A stretch of DNA of 64,000 bases from Bacillus sp. FJAT-47783 (GTDB lineage: Bacteria; Bacillota; Bacilli; Bacillales; Aeribacillaceae), in contig NZ_JAKZKS010000014.1 in NCBI RefSeq assembly GCF_022808615.1, positions 1-64,000 on the forward strand, given 5' to 3'. Shown piece by piece: positions 50,563 through 59,370 of this stretch; position 1 is the stretch's first letter, and each line of letters starts with the position of its first letter. Position numbers and translations under genes: made by a program. The notes beneath the pieces were generated by a model. That model was not told the DNA's origin. It searched no databases and worked only from the letters and a program-made list of their open reading frames with translations.

Positions 50563-51009
50563 CTACTTCTCCTCCATCAATTTTTCAACAAGTTTCTCAA
50601 TTTTTTTGTACAAATCTTCCCTAGTTAAGCGATATGTTTCAAGCGAACCACCAAATGGATCGATTACATCCTCTTGACGGTCGAAAACAAATTCAGATAA
50701 TGTATGCGTTTTATACGATGCCTCCGGAAACTCATCGCACACCAGTTGTTTATGACTTTCTGTCATCGTTAAAATATACGTTGCCCAATCAACAAGCTCT
50801 TTAGTTAACGAAGAGGAACGGTGCTCGATATCAATTCCTTTTTCTTTTAATACTTCGATCGTATTCATCGATGCCTCACTTCCATCCATCGCAAATACAC
50901 CAGCGGATCGAACATTCATTTTCCCCTCACTCATTTGACGTAAAAGCGATTCAGCCATCGGACTACGACATGTATTACCTGTACAAACAAATAAAATGTT
51001 TTGTTGCAA
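50563..51009 (-). CDS. ywlE: Protein-arginine phosphatase YwlE
   Basis: 148 residues with the low-molecular-weight phosphatase loop CTGNTCRS at residues 9-16 (the Thr in position two is the feature that selects phospho-arginine in YwlE) and the catalytic Asp in VIDPFGG. It removes the arginine phosphate put on by McsB. The start is TTG 51009, eight bases after AAAGGAG; earlier frame sequence is not supported. Confidence 0.92.
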   Translation of the reverse strand: MQQNILFVCTGNTCRSPMAESLLRQMSEGKMNVRSAGVFAMDGSEASMNTIEVLKEKGIDIEHRSSSLTKELVDWATYILTMTESHKQLVCDEFPEASYKTHTLSEFVFDRQEDVIDPFGGSLETYRLTREDLYKKIEKLVEKLMEEK

Positions 51010-51227
51010 TAGACCCACTCCTTTTTGCCCACTTTTCTTCACATATTTTTATTATAATCGAAATCCATTCATCCTCGTAATTCTTATTCGATTTAATTCA
51101 TGAATTTTTCTAAATTTATGAAGGGTGGGTTGAATTGGCTACATTATGTGAGGAAGAGGTTTGGTGAAATCGCTTTCAATAATTGACTAGCTATCTTTTT
51201 AACGAATACCTCGGTGAAAAAACGCTA

Positions 51228-51378
51228 ATTGCACGAGTTTTCACATGAATTGCACCACTTTAAGGAACAATTGCACGAGATTACTGATTAATTGCACGAA
51301 TCTCTGAAATTATTGCACATGATGTTCTCTTTTTGCATTTCCTTATCCCGATTTGCATCTAATTTGGGTTAATTGCAC
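51228..51378. repeat. Phased octamer array, ATTGCAC word, copy 3
   Basis: Words at 51228, 51249, 51270, 51291, 51312, 51332 (TTTGCAT), 51352 (TTTGCAT) and 51372: spacing 21, 21, 21, 21, 20, 20, 20. It lies between the mntP terminator and ywlE. The rest of 51010-51417 has no other feature. Confidence 0.9.
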
Positions 51379-51417
51379 TACTTTTCCGCTACTTCAGTCA
51401 CTATACGAAGTTGTAGC

Positions 51418-51450
51418 CAAAAAATAAAAAACTTGGCATAACCGCCAAGT
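51418..51450 (-). terminator. Intrinsic terminator of mntP
   Basis: ACTTGGC (51431-51437) with GCCAAGT (51444-51450), then TTTTTTATTTTTT on the minus strand, 6 nt past the stop. Confidence 0.9.
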
Positions 51451-51455
51451 AATCT

Positions 51456-52001
51456 TTACATCGGTATTAATAATTTGATGCCAAAGGCGAGTAATATGCA
51501 CCCACCAAGCGATTCACTATATGCACCGATCCAATTTTTTACATGTTTACCGATAAGTAATCCGCCCCATGTTAAGACCATACTGACAAAACCAAACAAA
51601 AGTATCGTTAAAATCGTTCGAGCGCCATAAATGCCTAAGCTTAAACCGACAGAAAAACTATCTAAACTAACACTTAATGAAAAAACGAATAACCCAAATC
51701 CCATTGGCGTGATTAAAGGGGTTTCATCTTGGCGAAACGATGCGATAATCATTTGGATACCTAAGATGATGAGTAAACTCCCGCCTGCATAAGTCGCGAG
51801 AAACCCTAGTTGTTCAGAAATAACCTTTCCAATCATCATCCCAGAAAGTGGCATAATCATGTGAAAAATACCGATCGTTAAACCGATATAAAAAATTTGC
51901 CTCATTCTCATTTCAATCAAACCCATTCCTAGTCCAACTGAAAATGCATCCATACCGAGCGCGAATGCCATAATCGTTAGTGTTAATAGTTCTTCTAACA
52001 T
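51456..52001 (-). CDS. mntP: Manganese efflux pump MntP (YwlD)
   Basis: 181 residues, six membrane helices with two internal repeats, each with a membrane Asp ([14 protein letters not shown] and [16 protein letters not shown]), the hallmark of MntP. It exports Mn2+. Its ribosome binding site (AAGGAGG) lies inside the terminator-like hairpin at 52010-52053, suggesting translational or transcriptional control from ywlC. I saw no yybP-ykoY-type riboswitch in the 63-nt gap. Confidence 0.92.
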   Translation of the reverse strand: MLEELLTLTIMAFALGMDAFSVGLGMGLIEMRMRQIFYIGLTIGIFHMIMPLSGMMIGKVISEQLGFLATYAGGSLLIILGIQMIIASFRQDETPLITPMGFGLFVFSLSVSLDSFSVGLSLGIYGARTILTILLFGFVSMVLTWGGLLIGKHVKNWIGAYSESLGGCILLAFGIKLLIPM

Positions 52002-52009
52002 AAAAAAAC

Positions 52010-52053
52010 CTCCTTGGACACGCCTAATTCAAACTATGCGTACCCGAAGGAGA
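52010..52053 (-). promoter_or_regulatory. Terminator-like hairpin sequestering the mntP ribosome binding site
   Basis: Minus strand: TCTCCTT (52053-52047), GGGTACGC (52045-52038), loop, GCGTGTCC (52023-52016), AAGGAGG (52015-52009), then TTTTTTT and the mntP ATG. The outer stem pairs the Shine-Dalgarno AAGGAGG with TCTCCTT. The same element can end ywlC transcription and hide the mntP start. Confidence 0.7.
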
Positions 52054-52064
52054 TTATGACTTCT

Positions 52065-53114
52065 CTATTCATTTGACTCTTTAATAACGCGTTGCCCCGC
52101 TGCTTTTAACAAACGATTCATAATGGCTTGACCTACCCCGACTTTTGGAAACGATTCACTTAATAACACATCTAATGATTGTTCATTAAATGAACGGAGA
52201 GCATCATAAAGATGAGCTGCTACTGTGGATAAGTCGCTTCTTTTTCCACAAACAATGATATGGTCAGCATTATAGGAAGTTCGATGCTCTTCAGTTGTTA
52301 ACACCCCTACCTTTTTACCTTGACTGCGGTATTTTTCAATGAGCGATTGTAAAAACTGTGGACTTCCTTCAACAATTGAAAGGGGGGCATCCGGTGCATA
52401 ATGCGTATATTTCATTCCAGGTGATTTCGGTTTTTTTGCTTCATCTACGATATTTTTATCGTATTCTACTTTACCAATTACTTCTTCTATCTCTTCTTTG
52501 GATATGCCGCCTGGCCGTAAGATCACGGGCATTTTTTCGGTACAGTCGAGGACTGTTGACTCCACTCCGACTCCTGTCATCCCCCCATCGACAATCCCAG
52601 CGATGCGACCATGCAAGTCTTGCTCAACATGTTTAGCAAGCGTTGGACTCGGTTTTCCGGAAAGATTCGCACTAGGGGCAGCAATCGGTAGTTCGGAAGC
52701 TTTAATAAGACTAAGCGCAACAGGATGGCTTGGCATTCGAATGGCGACTGTATTTAACCCCGCTGTGACATATGTGGATAACCCCGCTTTTTTCGGCAAA
52801 ATAAACGTAAGCGGCCCTGGCCAAAACGTTTCCATCAGCTTATATGCATATTCCGGTATGGAAGTAGCGATATCGTTTACTTGATGTTTGTCGGCAATGT
52901 GGACAATAAGTGGATTATCACTTGGCCGCCCTTTTGCTTCGTATATTTTTAATACCGCCTCATCTGATGTCGCATCTGCTCCTAAGCCATATACGGTTTC
53001 CGTGGGGAAGGCAACGACTTCACCACTCTTTAAAAATTGAGCAGCCTCCTGTATTGGTAAACTTTCTGAATTTACATTATCCACATTATCCACAACCCAG
53101 AACTTTGTATCCAT
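52065..53114 (-). CDS. ywlC: Threonylcarbamoyl-AMP synthase (Sua5/YwlC)
   Basis: 349 residues: YrdC domain (FPTETVYGLGADATSDEAVLKIYEAKGRPSDNPLIVHIA; then SANLSGKPSPT) plus the C-terminal Sua5 domain. It makes threonylcarbamoyl-AMP, the donor for the t6A37 tRNA modification. The start ATG 53114 has AAAGGAG upstream; an earlier ATG frame is not supported. Two perfect DnaA boxes lie inside its first codons, giving the residues VDNVDNVN. Confidence 0.95.
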   Translation of the reverse strand: MDTKFWVVDNVDNVNSESLPIQEAAQFLKSGEVVAFPTETVYGLGADATSDEAVLKIYEAKGRPSDNPLIVHIADKHQVNDIATSIPEYAYKLMETFWPGPLTFILPKKAGLSTYVTAGLNTVAIRMPSHPVALSLIKASELPIAAPSANLSGKPSPTLAKHVEQDLHGRIAGIVDGGMTGVGVESTVLDCTEKMPVILRPGGISKEEIEEVIGKVEYDKNIVDEAKKPKSPGMKYTHYAPDAPLSIVEGSPQFLQSLIEKYRSQGKKVGVLTTEEHRTSYNADHIIVCGKRSDLSTVAAHLYDALRSFNEQSLDVLLSESFPKVGVGQAIMNRLLKAAGQRVIKESNE

Positions 53115-53277
53115 TTTGTGTCGACTCCTTTTATTCACAACCTATTCTATCTTTTACACAATTACTATTTCGTAAAATATAAGGTTTTTCAACAAAATAA
53201 ACAAGTTTTATCCACAAACTGTGGACAAAACTTGTTGTAAAAGTGGATAACTTTGTGGATATGACCACTTATCCACG
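53077..53277. promoter_or_regulatory. DnaA-box cluster at ywlC
   Basis: Seven 9-mers match TTATCCACA exactly or with one change: 53077-53085 and 53086-53094 (perfect, adjacent, inside ywlC), 53208-53216 (perfect), 53220-53228 (reverse, one change), 53242-53250 (reverse, one change), 53254-53262 (reverse, one change) and 53269-53277 (one change). From memory, the ywlC region of B. subtilis is one of the chromosomal DnaA-binding sites outside oriC, which titrate DnaA or let it act as a transcription factor. Confidence 0.88.
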
Positions 53278-53286
53278 ATTGTACTC

Positions 53287-53724
53287 TCATTTTACCATAA
53301 CTACTGCGGTTTCATTGTGCATCATCGTTTGAAGATGTTGATGATTCTCAATATGTTTCGGTACTTGATCGATATGAATCGGTTTAAACCCTACCAGTTT
53401 TAGAAATTCCGACGAGGCACCGGTATGTGTGACCAAATAAATCTTTTGAATATTTTTATGCTTCACGAGGAGATCGATACTTTGCCATAATGTGACGAGA
53501 TGCGCTTCGTTTATGTGTTTCGACGCAACGAATGAACGCAATAATCCATCTTTCTTAATCATCTCAATCCCAATACAGCCAACAATGTCTCGTTCATCAC
53601 ATTCAAGCAGGACAAACTGTTCGATCATGTTTTCTATTCCATTTGTTGAAAGGCCAGCTTGTCCGATAAATTCTTTTAATGCTCCTACATCTTTTTGTTC
53701 GGCTATTCTTAACGAATAAAACAT
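53287..53724 (-). CDS. ywlB: GNAT-like acetyltransferase YwlB-type
   Basis: 145 residues resembling the N-acetyltransferase fold (SLRIAEQKDVGALKEF start, DIVGCIGIEMIKKDGLLRSFVASKHI for strands 4-5, IYLVTHTGASSEFLKLVGFKPI near the end). The acetyl-CoA P-loop is weak. The position next to ywlC fits B. subtilis YwlB. The start ATG 53724 follows GGAGGGG; a frame continuing to 53820 is not supported and would overlap spoIIR. Confidence 0.72.
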   Translation of the reverse strand: MFYSLRIAEQKDVGALKEFIGQAGLSTNGIENMIEQFVLLECDERDIVGCIGIEMIKKDGLLRSFVASKHINEAHLVTLWQSIDLLVKHKNIQKIYLVTHTGASSEFLKLVGFKPIHIDQVPKHIENHQHLQTMMHNETAVVMVK

Positions 53725-53788
53725 CTTTTCCCCTCCACAATCGTGTCTAGTACCCAATGTATGAGGAGAATTTTGTTTTATTCCCATT

Positions 53789-54457
53789 TCACGAGAATAA
53801 TGTTGTAAACCATTCGACAATAAAAAACTTCACTTCTACTTCTTCTTTATCATCTTCTTCGTTTGTCACAAGGTCACTGATGACTTCAGCCTCTTTTGTT
53901 TCGTCCTCTTCGTCTTCATTTACTGTGACACCTTCTTCTAGCTCTTTCGCATCTACTGCTTCGCTATTTGAAAAATCTAAAAAACATAATGGCGGAAACA
54001 ATACACACCACCAATTCGCCCCTTTTCCTTCACCTAATGTTACAAGAATCGCTTCATAGTTTCCAGCTGGATATAAATATTGACCGTAAAGCTTTGTTGG
54101 AAAAGCTACTTTATTGAAATTAACCGTAAATGGTTGTTCACTATTTTCTTCTTTTAACACCGTTTGAACAATCTCTTCAATTTCCGGTAATCGATTTTGA
54201 ATTAATCGTCTTGCTTCTTCAATAGATGTCATGTTTAACACCCATTTATTGACTTCGGCATTGATTTCATCGCGAATCTTACGCTTTAGCGATTGATCCC
54301 CTTCTTGATTACTATTTGCTAAGATTCGTAGACGAATCGCTTCATCTGGGATAACGACTGTTCCATTTGCTGATACAGTCGGTGTTTGATAAGCTGTTAA
54401 AATACCACCTAATAATAATAGAAAAAGATAAATAATAACGAATAATTGTCTTTTCAT
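53789..54457 (-). CDS. spoIIR: Sporulation signalling protein SpoIIR
   Basis: 222 residues: a signal peptide (FVIIYLFLLLLGGILTAYQ) followed by the SpoIIR domain (VVIPDEAIRLRILANSN; RDEINAEVNKWV; PAGNYEAILVTLGEGKGANWWCVLFPPLCF). Secreted from the forespore, it triggers the SpoIIGA protease to process pro-sigma-E in the mother cell. Before the hydrophobic C-terminus (VKFFIVEWFTTLFS) there is a very acidic insert of about 45 residues. A sigma-F promoter is expected but I could not place one with confidence. Confidence 0.95.
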   Translation of the reverse strand: MKRQLFVIIYLFLLLLGGILTAYQTPTVSANGTVVIPDEAIRLRILANSNQEGDQSLKRKIRDEINAEVNKWVLNMTSIEEARRLIQNRLPEIEEIVQTVLKEENSEQPFTVNFNKVAFPTKLYGQYLYPAGNYEAILVTLGEGKGANWWCVLFPPLCFLDFSNSEAVDAKELEEGVTVNEDEEDETKEAEVISDLVTNEEDDKEEVEVKFFIVEWFTTLFS

Positions 54458-54640
54458 CGTTCCCCTCTCCCTTCAGTTGTCATTATGGTCAAAGGGGAGG
54501 CAGCTTAAACGTTCTATTGCAAAAAATCTATTACTAGTTTATGAGAAACGATGGTTGGAAGAATCGTTTTTGCCAATCTCGTTTCAAAACAAAAAGCCGC
54601 ACCGGTATCCCGGAACAGCCTATTGTAACTAAGAAAAGCA

Positions 54641-54737
54641 TAAGCGCCTTGCTCAACCTCAGGCAAAAATGTTCTTACGACGCAAAGGCGTTTTTTGCCT
54701 TTATGGCGTCACGAGAGGACAGGCGCTGAAGCTGGAC
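54641..54737. repeat. Family C element, copy 2
   Basis: Closed by AGCGCCT (54643-54649) and AGGCGCT (54721-54727), with an internal GCAAAGGC/GCCTTTATGGC hairpin and the tail GAAGCTGGACA. It lies between prmC and spoIIR. See the elements at 740 and 58833. Confidence 0.75.
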
Positions 54738-54753
54738 AGAACAGCGCCGTTTA

Positions 54754-55623
54754 TTAACATTTCCTAAAACAAGTAGCAAAAACCATTCGGTCTTTTCCAT
54801 TTATATCAAATACAATTTCTACTTCAGCGTCTGGCATCGATCGCTTCAATAAGCTCGCGACCGCTTCTCCTTGACCAGCTCCAACTTCAAAACCGATGAG
54901 CGCTTTTGTACCGATCACCTTCGGAATGTCTTCTGCTAACCGGCGGTAAAACGTGAGCCCATCTTGACCGCCGGCTAAAGCACGTATTGGCTCAAAATCT
55001 TTGACAATAGGGGAGAGAACTTCGACCTCTTCGTCTGGAATATACGGAGGGTTTGATACGACAATATCAACTTTCTCTCCTTTTTCAATTAATGGTGCAA
55101 GCAAATCACCTTGAATAAAGCTTACTGACGCATGGAATTGTTCCGCATTTTTTTTTGCAACGGTCAGTGATTCAGATGCGATGTCAATTCCCGTAACCTT
55201 CATCTTTTCGTTTTCACGTGCTAATGTCACGGCAATCGCGCCACTACCTGTCCCGACATCAACAACTTTTATTTCCTCACGCTCAGGAAATAGGCGATTT
55301 GTTCGATCTAAAATGCCAACGATTAATTCCTCTGTTTCCGGCCTTGGAATTAACACTTCTTTATTTACAATAAACACGCGTCCGTAAAAATGCTCGTACC
55401 CGATAATGTATTGGACAGGTATACCTTTATTCCCATGCTTCTTTACATCTTCCTGATACATTTGCCAAATGTCTTCTTCTATATCCATTCGTAAATGAGC
55501 TAGCAATTGGGCGTGGGTCATTTTTAAATGATGACAAAGTAATATTTCGGCTACTCTTTCTTCTCTTCCCGCATCAAGTAAAAAAGAAGAAGCCCATTTG
55601 AGGGCTTCATATACTTTTGGCAT
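54754..55623 (-). CDS. prmC: Peptide chain release factor N5-glutamine methyltransferase PrmC
   Basis: 289 residues: helical N-terminal domain, SAM-binding VVDVGTGSGAIAVTLA (120-135) and the catalytic NPPY motif (191-194). It methylates the Gln of the GGQ motif of release factors, whose gene prfA directly precedes it (3-nt gap), so the pair forms one functional operon. Confidence 0.96.
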   Translation of the reverse strand: MPKVYEALKWASSFLLDAGREERVAEILLCHHLKMTHAQLLAHLRMDIEEDIWQMYQEDVKKHGNKGIPVQYIIGYEHFYGRVFIVNKEVLIPRPETEELIVGILDRTNRLFPEREEIKVVDVGTGSGAIAVTLARENEKMKVTGIDIASESLTVAKKNAEQFHASVSFIQGDLLAPLIEKGEKVDIVVSNPPYIPDEEVEVLSPIVKDFEPIRALAGGQDGLTFYRRLAEDIPKVIGTKALIGFEVGAGQGEAVASLLKRSMPDAEVEIVFDINGKDRMVFATCFRKC

Positions 55624-55626
55624 TTG

Positions 55627-56697
55627 TTACTCTCCTGCTTGTTGCAGCTTATTCGCATGATCTTCCACGATTAGGGCATCGATGACTTCATCAAGCTTCC
55701 CTTCGAGGATTTGATCAAGCTTTTGAATCGTTAATCCGATGCGGTGGTCGGTTACGCGGTTTTGCGGGAAGTTATACGTACGAATTCGTTCAGAGCGGTC
55801 TCCAGAACCGACAGCTAATTTTCTCGTTTGATCGTATTCTGCCTGTGCTTCTTGTTGGAATTTATCATAAATACGAGCACGTAGTACTTTCATCGCTTTT
55901 TCTTTATTTTTAATCTGAGACTTTTCATCTTGGCATGATACGACAATCCCAGTTGGTAAGTGTGTTAAACGAACAGCTGACATGGTCGTATTAACACTTT
56001 GACCTCCAGGGCCGCTAGAGGCAAACGTATCAACACGAATATCCTTTTCGTGAACTTCTACTTCTACTTCTTCTGCCTCTGGTAAACAAGCAACGGTTGC
56101 CGTAGAAGTGTGAATACGTCCACCTGACTCTGTCTCCGGAACGCGCTGTACACGGTGAGCACCGTTTTCAAACTTCAAACGAGAATAAGCACCTTTTCCG
56201 TTAATCATAAAGATGATTTCTTTGTAACCACCTGTTCCAGTGCTGTTTGCCTCCATCACTTCTGTCTTCCACCCTTGCGCTTCGGCATAACGGCTATACA
56301 TACGATATAAATCAGCTGCAAATAACGCTGCTTCTTCACCGCCGGCAGCACCACGGATCTCCATAATAACGTTTTTGTCATCATTCGGATCTTTTGGAAG
56401 CAATAATACTTTTAAGCGTTCTGATAATTCTTCTTCGCGTGATTGTAGCTCAGATACCTCTTCTTTAACCATTTCACGCATTTCCGCATCCAGCTTTTCT
56501 TCTAGCATCGCTTTCGCATCGTTTAACTGCTCTGTAACGGATTTATATTCTCTGTAAACATCAACGGTTTCTTGTAAATCTGATTGCTCTTTCGAATATT
56601 CACGAAGCTTTTTCGGATCGTTCACAACTTCTGGATCCATTAAAAGCTGATTCAATTTCTCATAACGTTCTTCTACTGCTTGTAAACGATCTAACAC
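55627..56697 (-). CDS. prfA: Peptide chain release factor 1
   Basis: 356 residues. Recognises UAA and UAG: the anticodon-like PET motif is at 187-189, the GGQ peptidyl-hydrolysis motif at 231-233 ([12 protein letters not shown]). The start is GTG 56697 behind GAGGTGA. prmC, which methylates its GGQ Gln, follows. Confidence 0.98.
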   Translation of the reverse strand: MLDRLQAVEERYEKLNQLLMDPEVVNDPKKLREYSKEQSDLQETVDVYREYKSVTEQLNDAKAMLEEKLDAEMREMVKEEVSELQSREEELSERLKVLLLPKDPNDDKNVIMEIRGAAGGEEAALFAADLYRMYSRYAEAQGWKTEVMEANSTGTGGYKEIIFMINGKGAYSRLKFENGAHRVQRVPETESGGRIHTSTATVACLPEAEEVEVEVHEKDIRVDTFASSGPGGQSVNTTMSAVRLTHLPTGIVVSCQDEKSQIKNKEKAMKVLRARIYDKFQQEAQAEYDQTRKLAVGSGDRSERIRTYNFPQNRVTDHRIGLTIQKLDQILEGKLDEVIDALIVEDHANKLQQAGE

Positions 56698-56732
56698 GGA
56701 CCTTCACCTCATATTTAATCCATAACATATTA

Positions 56733-56761
56733 ATTATAGTATAGGGTAGGGAAACCGTCAA
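56733..56761 (-). promoter_or_regulatory. Sigma-A promoter of prfA-prmC
   Basis: Minus strand: TTGACG (56761-56756), 17 nt, TATAAT (56738-56733), about 35 nt before the start codon. Confidence 0.85.
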
Positions 56762-56848
56762 AAGCAAATTGTCTTCGCTGTCGATTCAACATGAATCTTT
56801 GCCGATGACAGCTATCTTTGCCGAATGAACACTTCTTTTGTCAAACAA

Positions 56849-56875
56849 GAAGGGACAGCCCTTTTTCCAGAGAAT
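56849..56875 (+). promoter_or_regulatory. Possible sigma-H promoter of racA
   Basis: GAAGGGACA (56849-56857), 11 nt, AGAGAAT (56869-56875) resembles the sigma-H pattern RNAGGAWWW-N11-12-RNNGAAT with changes. It is plausible because racA is an early sporulation gene. Confidence 0.33.
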
Positions 56876-56919
56876 ACGTTTATTATATGATTACATTTTG
56901 GAAAAAGGAGGTATAACAG

Positions 56920-57426
56920 ATGAATACATCAGCAGCTGCCAAAAAACTAGGCGTCTCTCCTAAAACAGTACAGCGTTGGATTAAACAACTTGATTTACGA
57001 ATTGAACGCAATGACCTCGGACATTATATGTTTTCGGAACAAGATATCAACTTGCTCCAGAACATTCATGAGCAAATTCAAAATGGTGTTGCGATAAAAG
57101 ACTTAACCATTCCAGAACAAGCTAAACATGAAGATCCTGATATTCATACTTCAACTTCAGGAAATGGCCATGATCACGAAAGACTTTGGGCAAAACTAAA
57201 GTCGCTCGAGCTTATGATGTATCAAAAAGCAGATGATGTTGTTTCCTATCAACTTCTGCAGCATCGGCAGGAGATGGAAGAGTTACAAGCACGCATTGAA
57301 GAACTGGAGGCAAGAATTGTAGCACTTGAAAAAGAAAAAAGAGATGAAAAAACCGTTTCGTTTGAACCGACCGGAAAAAAAAGAATGTTTCGCAGAGGAT
57401 TTATTAGCTCTATTTTTGGATTATAA
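56920..57426 (+). CDS. racA: Chromosome-anchoring protein RacA
   Basis: 168 residues: a MerR-like winged-helix DNA-binding domain (MNTSAAAKKLGVSPKTVQRW), a central coiled coil (QEMEELQARIEELEARIVALEKEK) and a basic C-terminus ending RGFISSIFGL, which attaches to DivIVA at the pole. It pulls the origin region to the cell pole in sporulation. Start ATG 56920 behind AAAGGAGG. Convergent with the lipoprotein gene; only 26 nt separate their stops. Confidence 0.93.
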   Translation: MNTSAAAKKLGVSPKTVQRWIKQLDLRIERNDLGHYMFSEQDINLLQNIHEQIQNGVAIKDLTIPEQAKHEDPDIHTSTSGNGHDHERLWAKLKSLELMMYQKADDVVSYQLLQHRQEMEELQARIEELEARIVALEKEKRDEKTVSFEPTGKKRMFRRGFISSIFGL

Positions 57427-57452
57427 AAAACCCGCTCTTGTCTGAACGAGTT

Positions 57453-57878
57453 TTATTCTTTTTCTTTTAATTGAACACGTATATCAAACCTTGGTAGTGC
57501 ATCTTGAAACTTATCACGTAGTTGCTTCTCTTTCTTGTTTAATTCTGTTTTTGTCAAATCGTTTGACGTGAAAACCGTTACCCATGCATCATTCCCATTT
57601 GTCCACATTGATCCTAACCAATATCCCTTTTCCATGTTTAAAACATTTTCGATTTGTTCTTGGTTCTCATTTGTGTTAAGCGGACTATTTGAAATATCAA
57701 CATTTGGATTTTGTTCTGAGTAATCAACATTTTTGTGTAAATTCTCTGGATTATATCCATCGGTCATTAATTTTGTTCCATAATCATCTTGATCCATGTC
57801 GCCATCTTGTGCTGCATTGTTAAAGCCACAACCAGTTAAAAGAAAAACGAACGGTAAAACAATAAAAAGTTTTCTCAA
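57453..57878 (-). CDS. Lipoprotein, 141 aa
   Basis: The signal peptide MRKLFIVLPFVFLLTGC ends in a LTGC lipobox (Cys17). The middle is Asn/Asp/Gln-rich and unstructured; the C-terminal half (MEKGYWLGSMWTNGNDAWVTVFTSNDLTKTELNKKEKQLRDKF) looks folded and resembles small sporulation lipoproteins of the YhcN/YlaJ kind, without certainty. The start is TTG 57878 after AAAGGAGG. Family not assigned. Confidence 0.75.
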   Translation of the reverse strand: MRKLFIVLPFVFLLTGCGFNNAAQDGDMDQDDYGTKLMTDGYNPENLHKNVDYSEQNPNVDISNSPLNTNENQEQIENVLNMEKGYWLGSMWTNGNDAWVTVFTSNDLTKTELNKKEKQLRDKFQDALPRFDIRVQLKEKE

Positions 57879-57949
57879 AGTCGCGGCACCTCCTTTTATT
57901 TCTTAAGGTGCCCTTTTTCTCGTTATCATCATTCTATATAAATATTGGC

Positions 57950-57995
57950 AGCGAAAAACCCTTATCGTTAAAAGTTAACAATAAGGGTTTTTCAT
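57950..57995. terminator. Bidirectional terminator overlapping the end of tdk
   Basis: AACCCTTAT (57957-57965) with ATAAGGGTT (57981-57989) and an inner GTTAA/TTAAC stem; A and T runs on both sides. The last six codons of tdk lie inside the 3' arm. Confidence 0.85.
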
Positions 57996-58616
57996 TAATG
58001 CCATACCGTTCTCTAATTTGTTTTCCAGTTTCGACTGAGGGCTTCCAGGTACTTCATGATGGTGGCGACAACGGGCTTCGTACGATTCAGATGCCCCAAC
58101 TAAAATAATCGGATCATGATAGGATGCTGGTTTTCCATTAATCAACCGTTGCGTACGACTTGCTGGTGATCCACATACGGAGCAAACTGCTTGCAGCTTC
58201 GTAACAGACTCTGCAATCGCCATTAATTGAGGAACAGGGCCAAACGGCTCACCACGAAAATCTTGATCTAAGCCTGCTGCAATAACGCGATATCCTTTAT
58301 CCGATAAAGTTGTGACAACATCGATAATCGGTTCATCAAAAAATTGCACTTCATCAATCGCAACGATTTCTGTATCTTCTTGTACTTGTTTTAAAATATC
58401 GATTGAAGTTGAAACGGGCTTCCCTGTTACAGACGCTCCATTATGGGAAACGACCGCCTCTTCACTGTAGCGGTTATCGATTGCTGGTTTAAAAACTTGG
58501 ATTTTCTGTTTCGCAAATTGCGCCCGCCTTACACGGCGAATCAATTCCTCGGACTTACCGGAAAACATACTTCCACAAATCACTTCAAGCCATCCACTTT
58601 GCTTCATTACATACAT
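57975..58616 (-). CDS. tdk: Thymidine kinase with extended C-terminus
   Basis: 213 residues. P-loop [19 protein letters not shown] and the zinc-binding [14 protein letters not shown] ... CRHHHEVP are present; it phosphorylates thymidine in salvage. After the usual end ([14 protein letters not shown]) about 19 residues follow, and the stop lies inside the terminator hairpin, as if the original stop had been lost. Start ATG 58616. Confidence 0.96.
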   Translation of the reverse strand: MYVMKQSGWLEVICGSMFSGKSEELIRRVRRAQFAKQKIQVFKPAIDNRYSEEAVVSHNGASVTGKPVSTSIDILKQVQEDTEIVAIDEVQFFDEPIIDVVTTLSDKGYRVIAAGLDQDFRGEPFGPVPQLMAIAESVTKLQAVCSVCGSPASRTQRLINGKPASYHDPIILVGASESYEARCRHHHEVPGSPQSKLENKLENGMALMKNPYC

Positions 58617-58666
58617 CGCTTTAAATCCCGTCTCCCTTCTCCTCGAAATATGTAACGCTCTTTTTT

Positions 58667-58825
58667 ATAAAGTGAAACTTCATTCAGTGGGGTTTTTTCA
58701 TCCCCCACTGAATGTTAGTTGAACGAATCGGACCTTTACAGGCTGTTGTCCCACACCTATCTTCTTTGCTTTACTACATAATGTTAAGGTGGGGGTCTTA
58801 CTGCCCGTTAAGAGTGGGATAAAAA
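58667..58825. repeat. Family B dispersed repeat, copy 3 (internally deleted)
   Basis: Begins ATAAAGTGAAACTTCATTCA with the near-perfect hairpin CATTCAGTGGGG (58681-58692) / CCCCCACTGAATG (58702-58714), lacks the CAGACG...CTTAGTCTG part, and ends GACCTTTACAGGCTGTTGTCC ... ACTGCCCGTTAAGAGTGGGATAAAA. Confidence 0.85.
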
Positions 58826-58832
58826 AGTACAA

Positions 58833-58905
58833 GCGTCCTTGATCATCCCCGAAAAGCAACGTTTTTACGACGAAAAGGCGCTTTTTGCCTCTAGGGGATA
58901 AGTGG
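58833..58905. repeat. Family C element, copy 3
   Basis: GCGTCCTTGATCATCCCC ... TTTTTACGACGAAAAGGCGC / TTTTTGCCTCTAGGGGATAAG: an outer ATCATCCCC/GGGGAT stem and an inner AAAGGCG/GCCT hairpin, homologous to the copy at 54641. It lies directly after Family B copy 3. Confidence 0.65.
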
Positions 58906-58975
58906 CTTTCACCAGAAACCATAGACTACATAAATCCCTAAAAACTGCTGAATCTATGAAAAAACTCTTTTACGC

Positions 58976-59014
58976 GAAAAAAACAGGCAAGAAGTAAAAG
59001 CTTGCCTGTTTTTT
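58976..59014. terminator. Intrinsic terminator of rpmE
   Basis: AACAGGCAAG (58982-58991) with CTTGCCTGTT (59001-59010), flanked by A on one side and TTTT on the other, so active on the minus strand and possibly both. Confidence 0.9.
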
Positions 59015-59027
59015 AATCTGTTTTCTA

Positions 59028-59228
59028 TTATTTAAGGCCGTATTTTTTGTTAAATCGATCGACACGTCCACCTGCATCAGCGAATTTCTGACGTCCTGTG
59101 TAGAATGGATGGCATTCAGAACAAACCTCAACGCGCACCTCTTCTTTTACAGAACCACTTTCGAATTCGTTACCGCATGCACATTTTACCATTACTTTTT
59201 TGTACTCTGGGTGAATTCCTGGTTTCAT
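59028..59228 (-). CDS. rpmE: Ribosomal protein L31 (zinc-binding)
   Basis: 66 residues of bL31 with the CAC ... CSEC zinc ribbon ([21 protein letters not shown]), so the zinc-containing form rather than the zinc-free YtiA type. The start ATG 59228 lies 9 nt after AAGGAG; an ATG three codons earlier abuts the site. Confidence 0.97.
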   Translation of the reverse strand: MKPGIHPEYKKVMVKCACGNEFESGSVKEEVRVEVCSECHPFYTGRQKFADAGGRVDRFNKKYGLK

Positions 59229-59370
59229 TCTTTTCATCTCCTTCCGCCCTGAATCATTTTGAAACAGAGTTATCTATTCGAAACGTGAAAGTCACGTTTC
59301 AATGTCTAATTTGCACATAAAAAAATTATAACAAGCCTTTAATTGAAATGCAAGACGACTTTATTTAACA

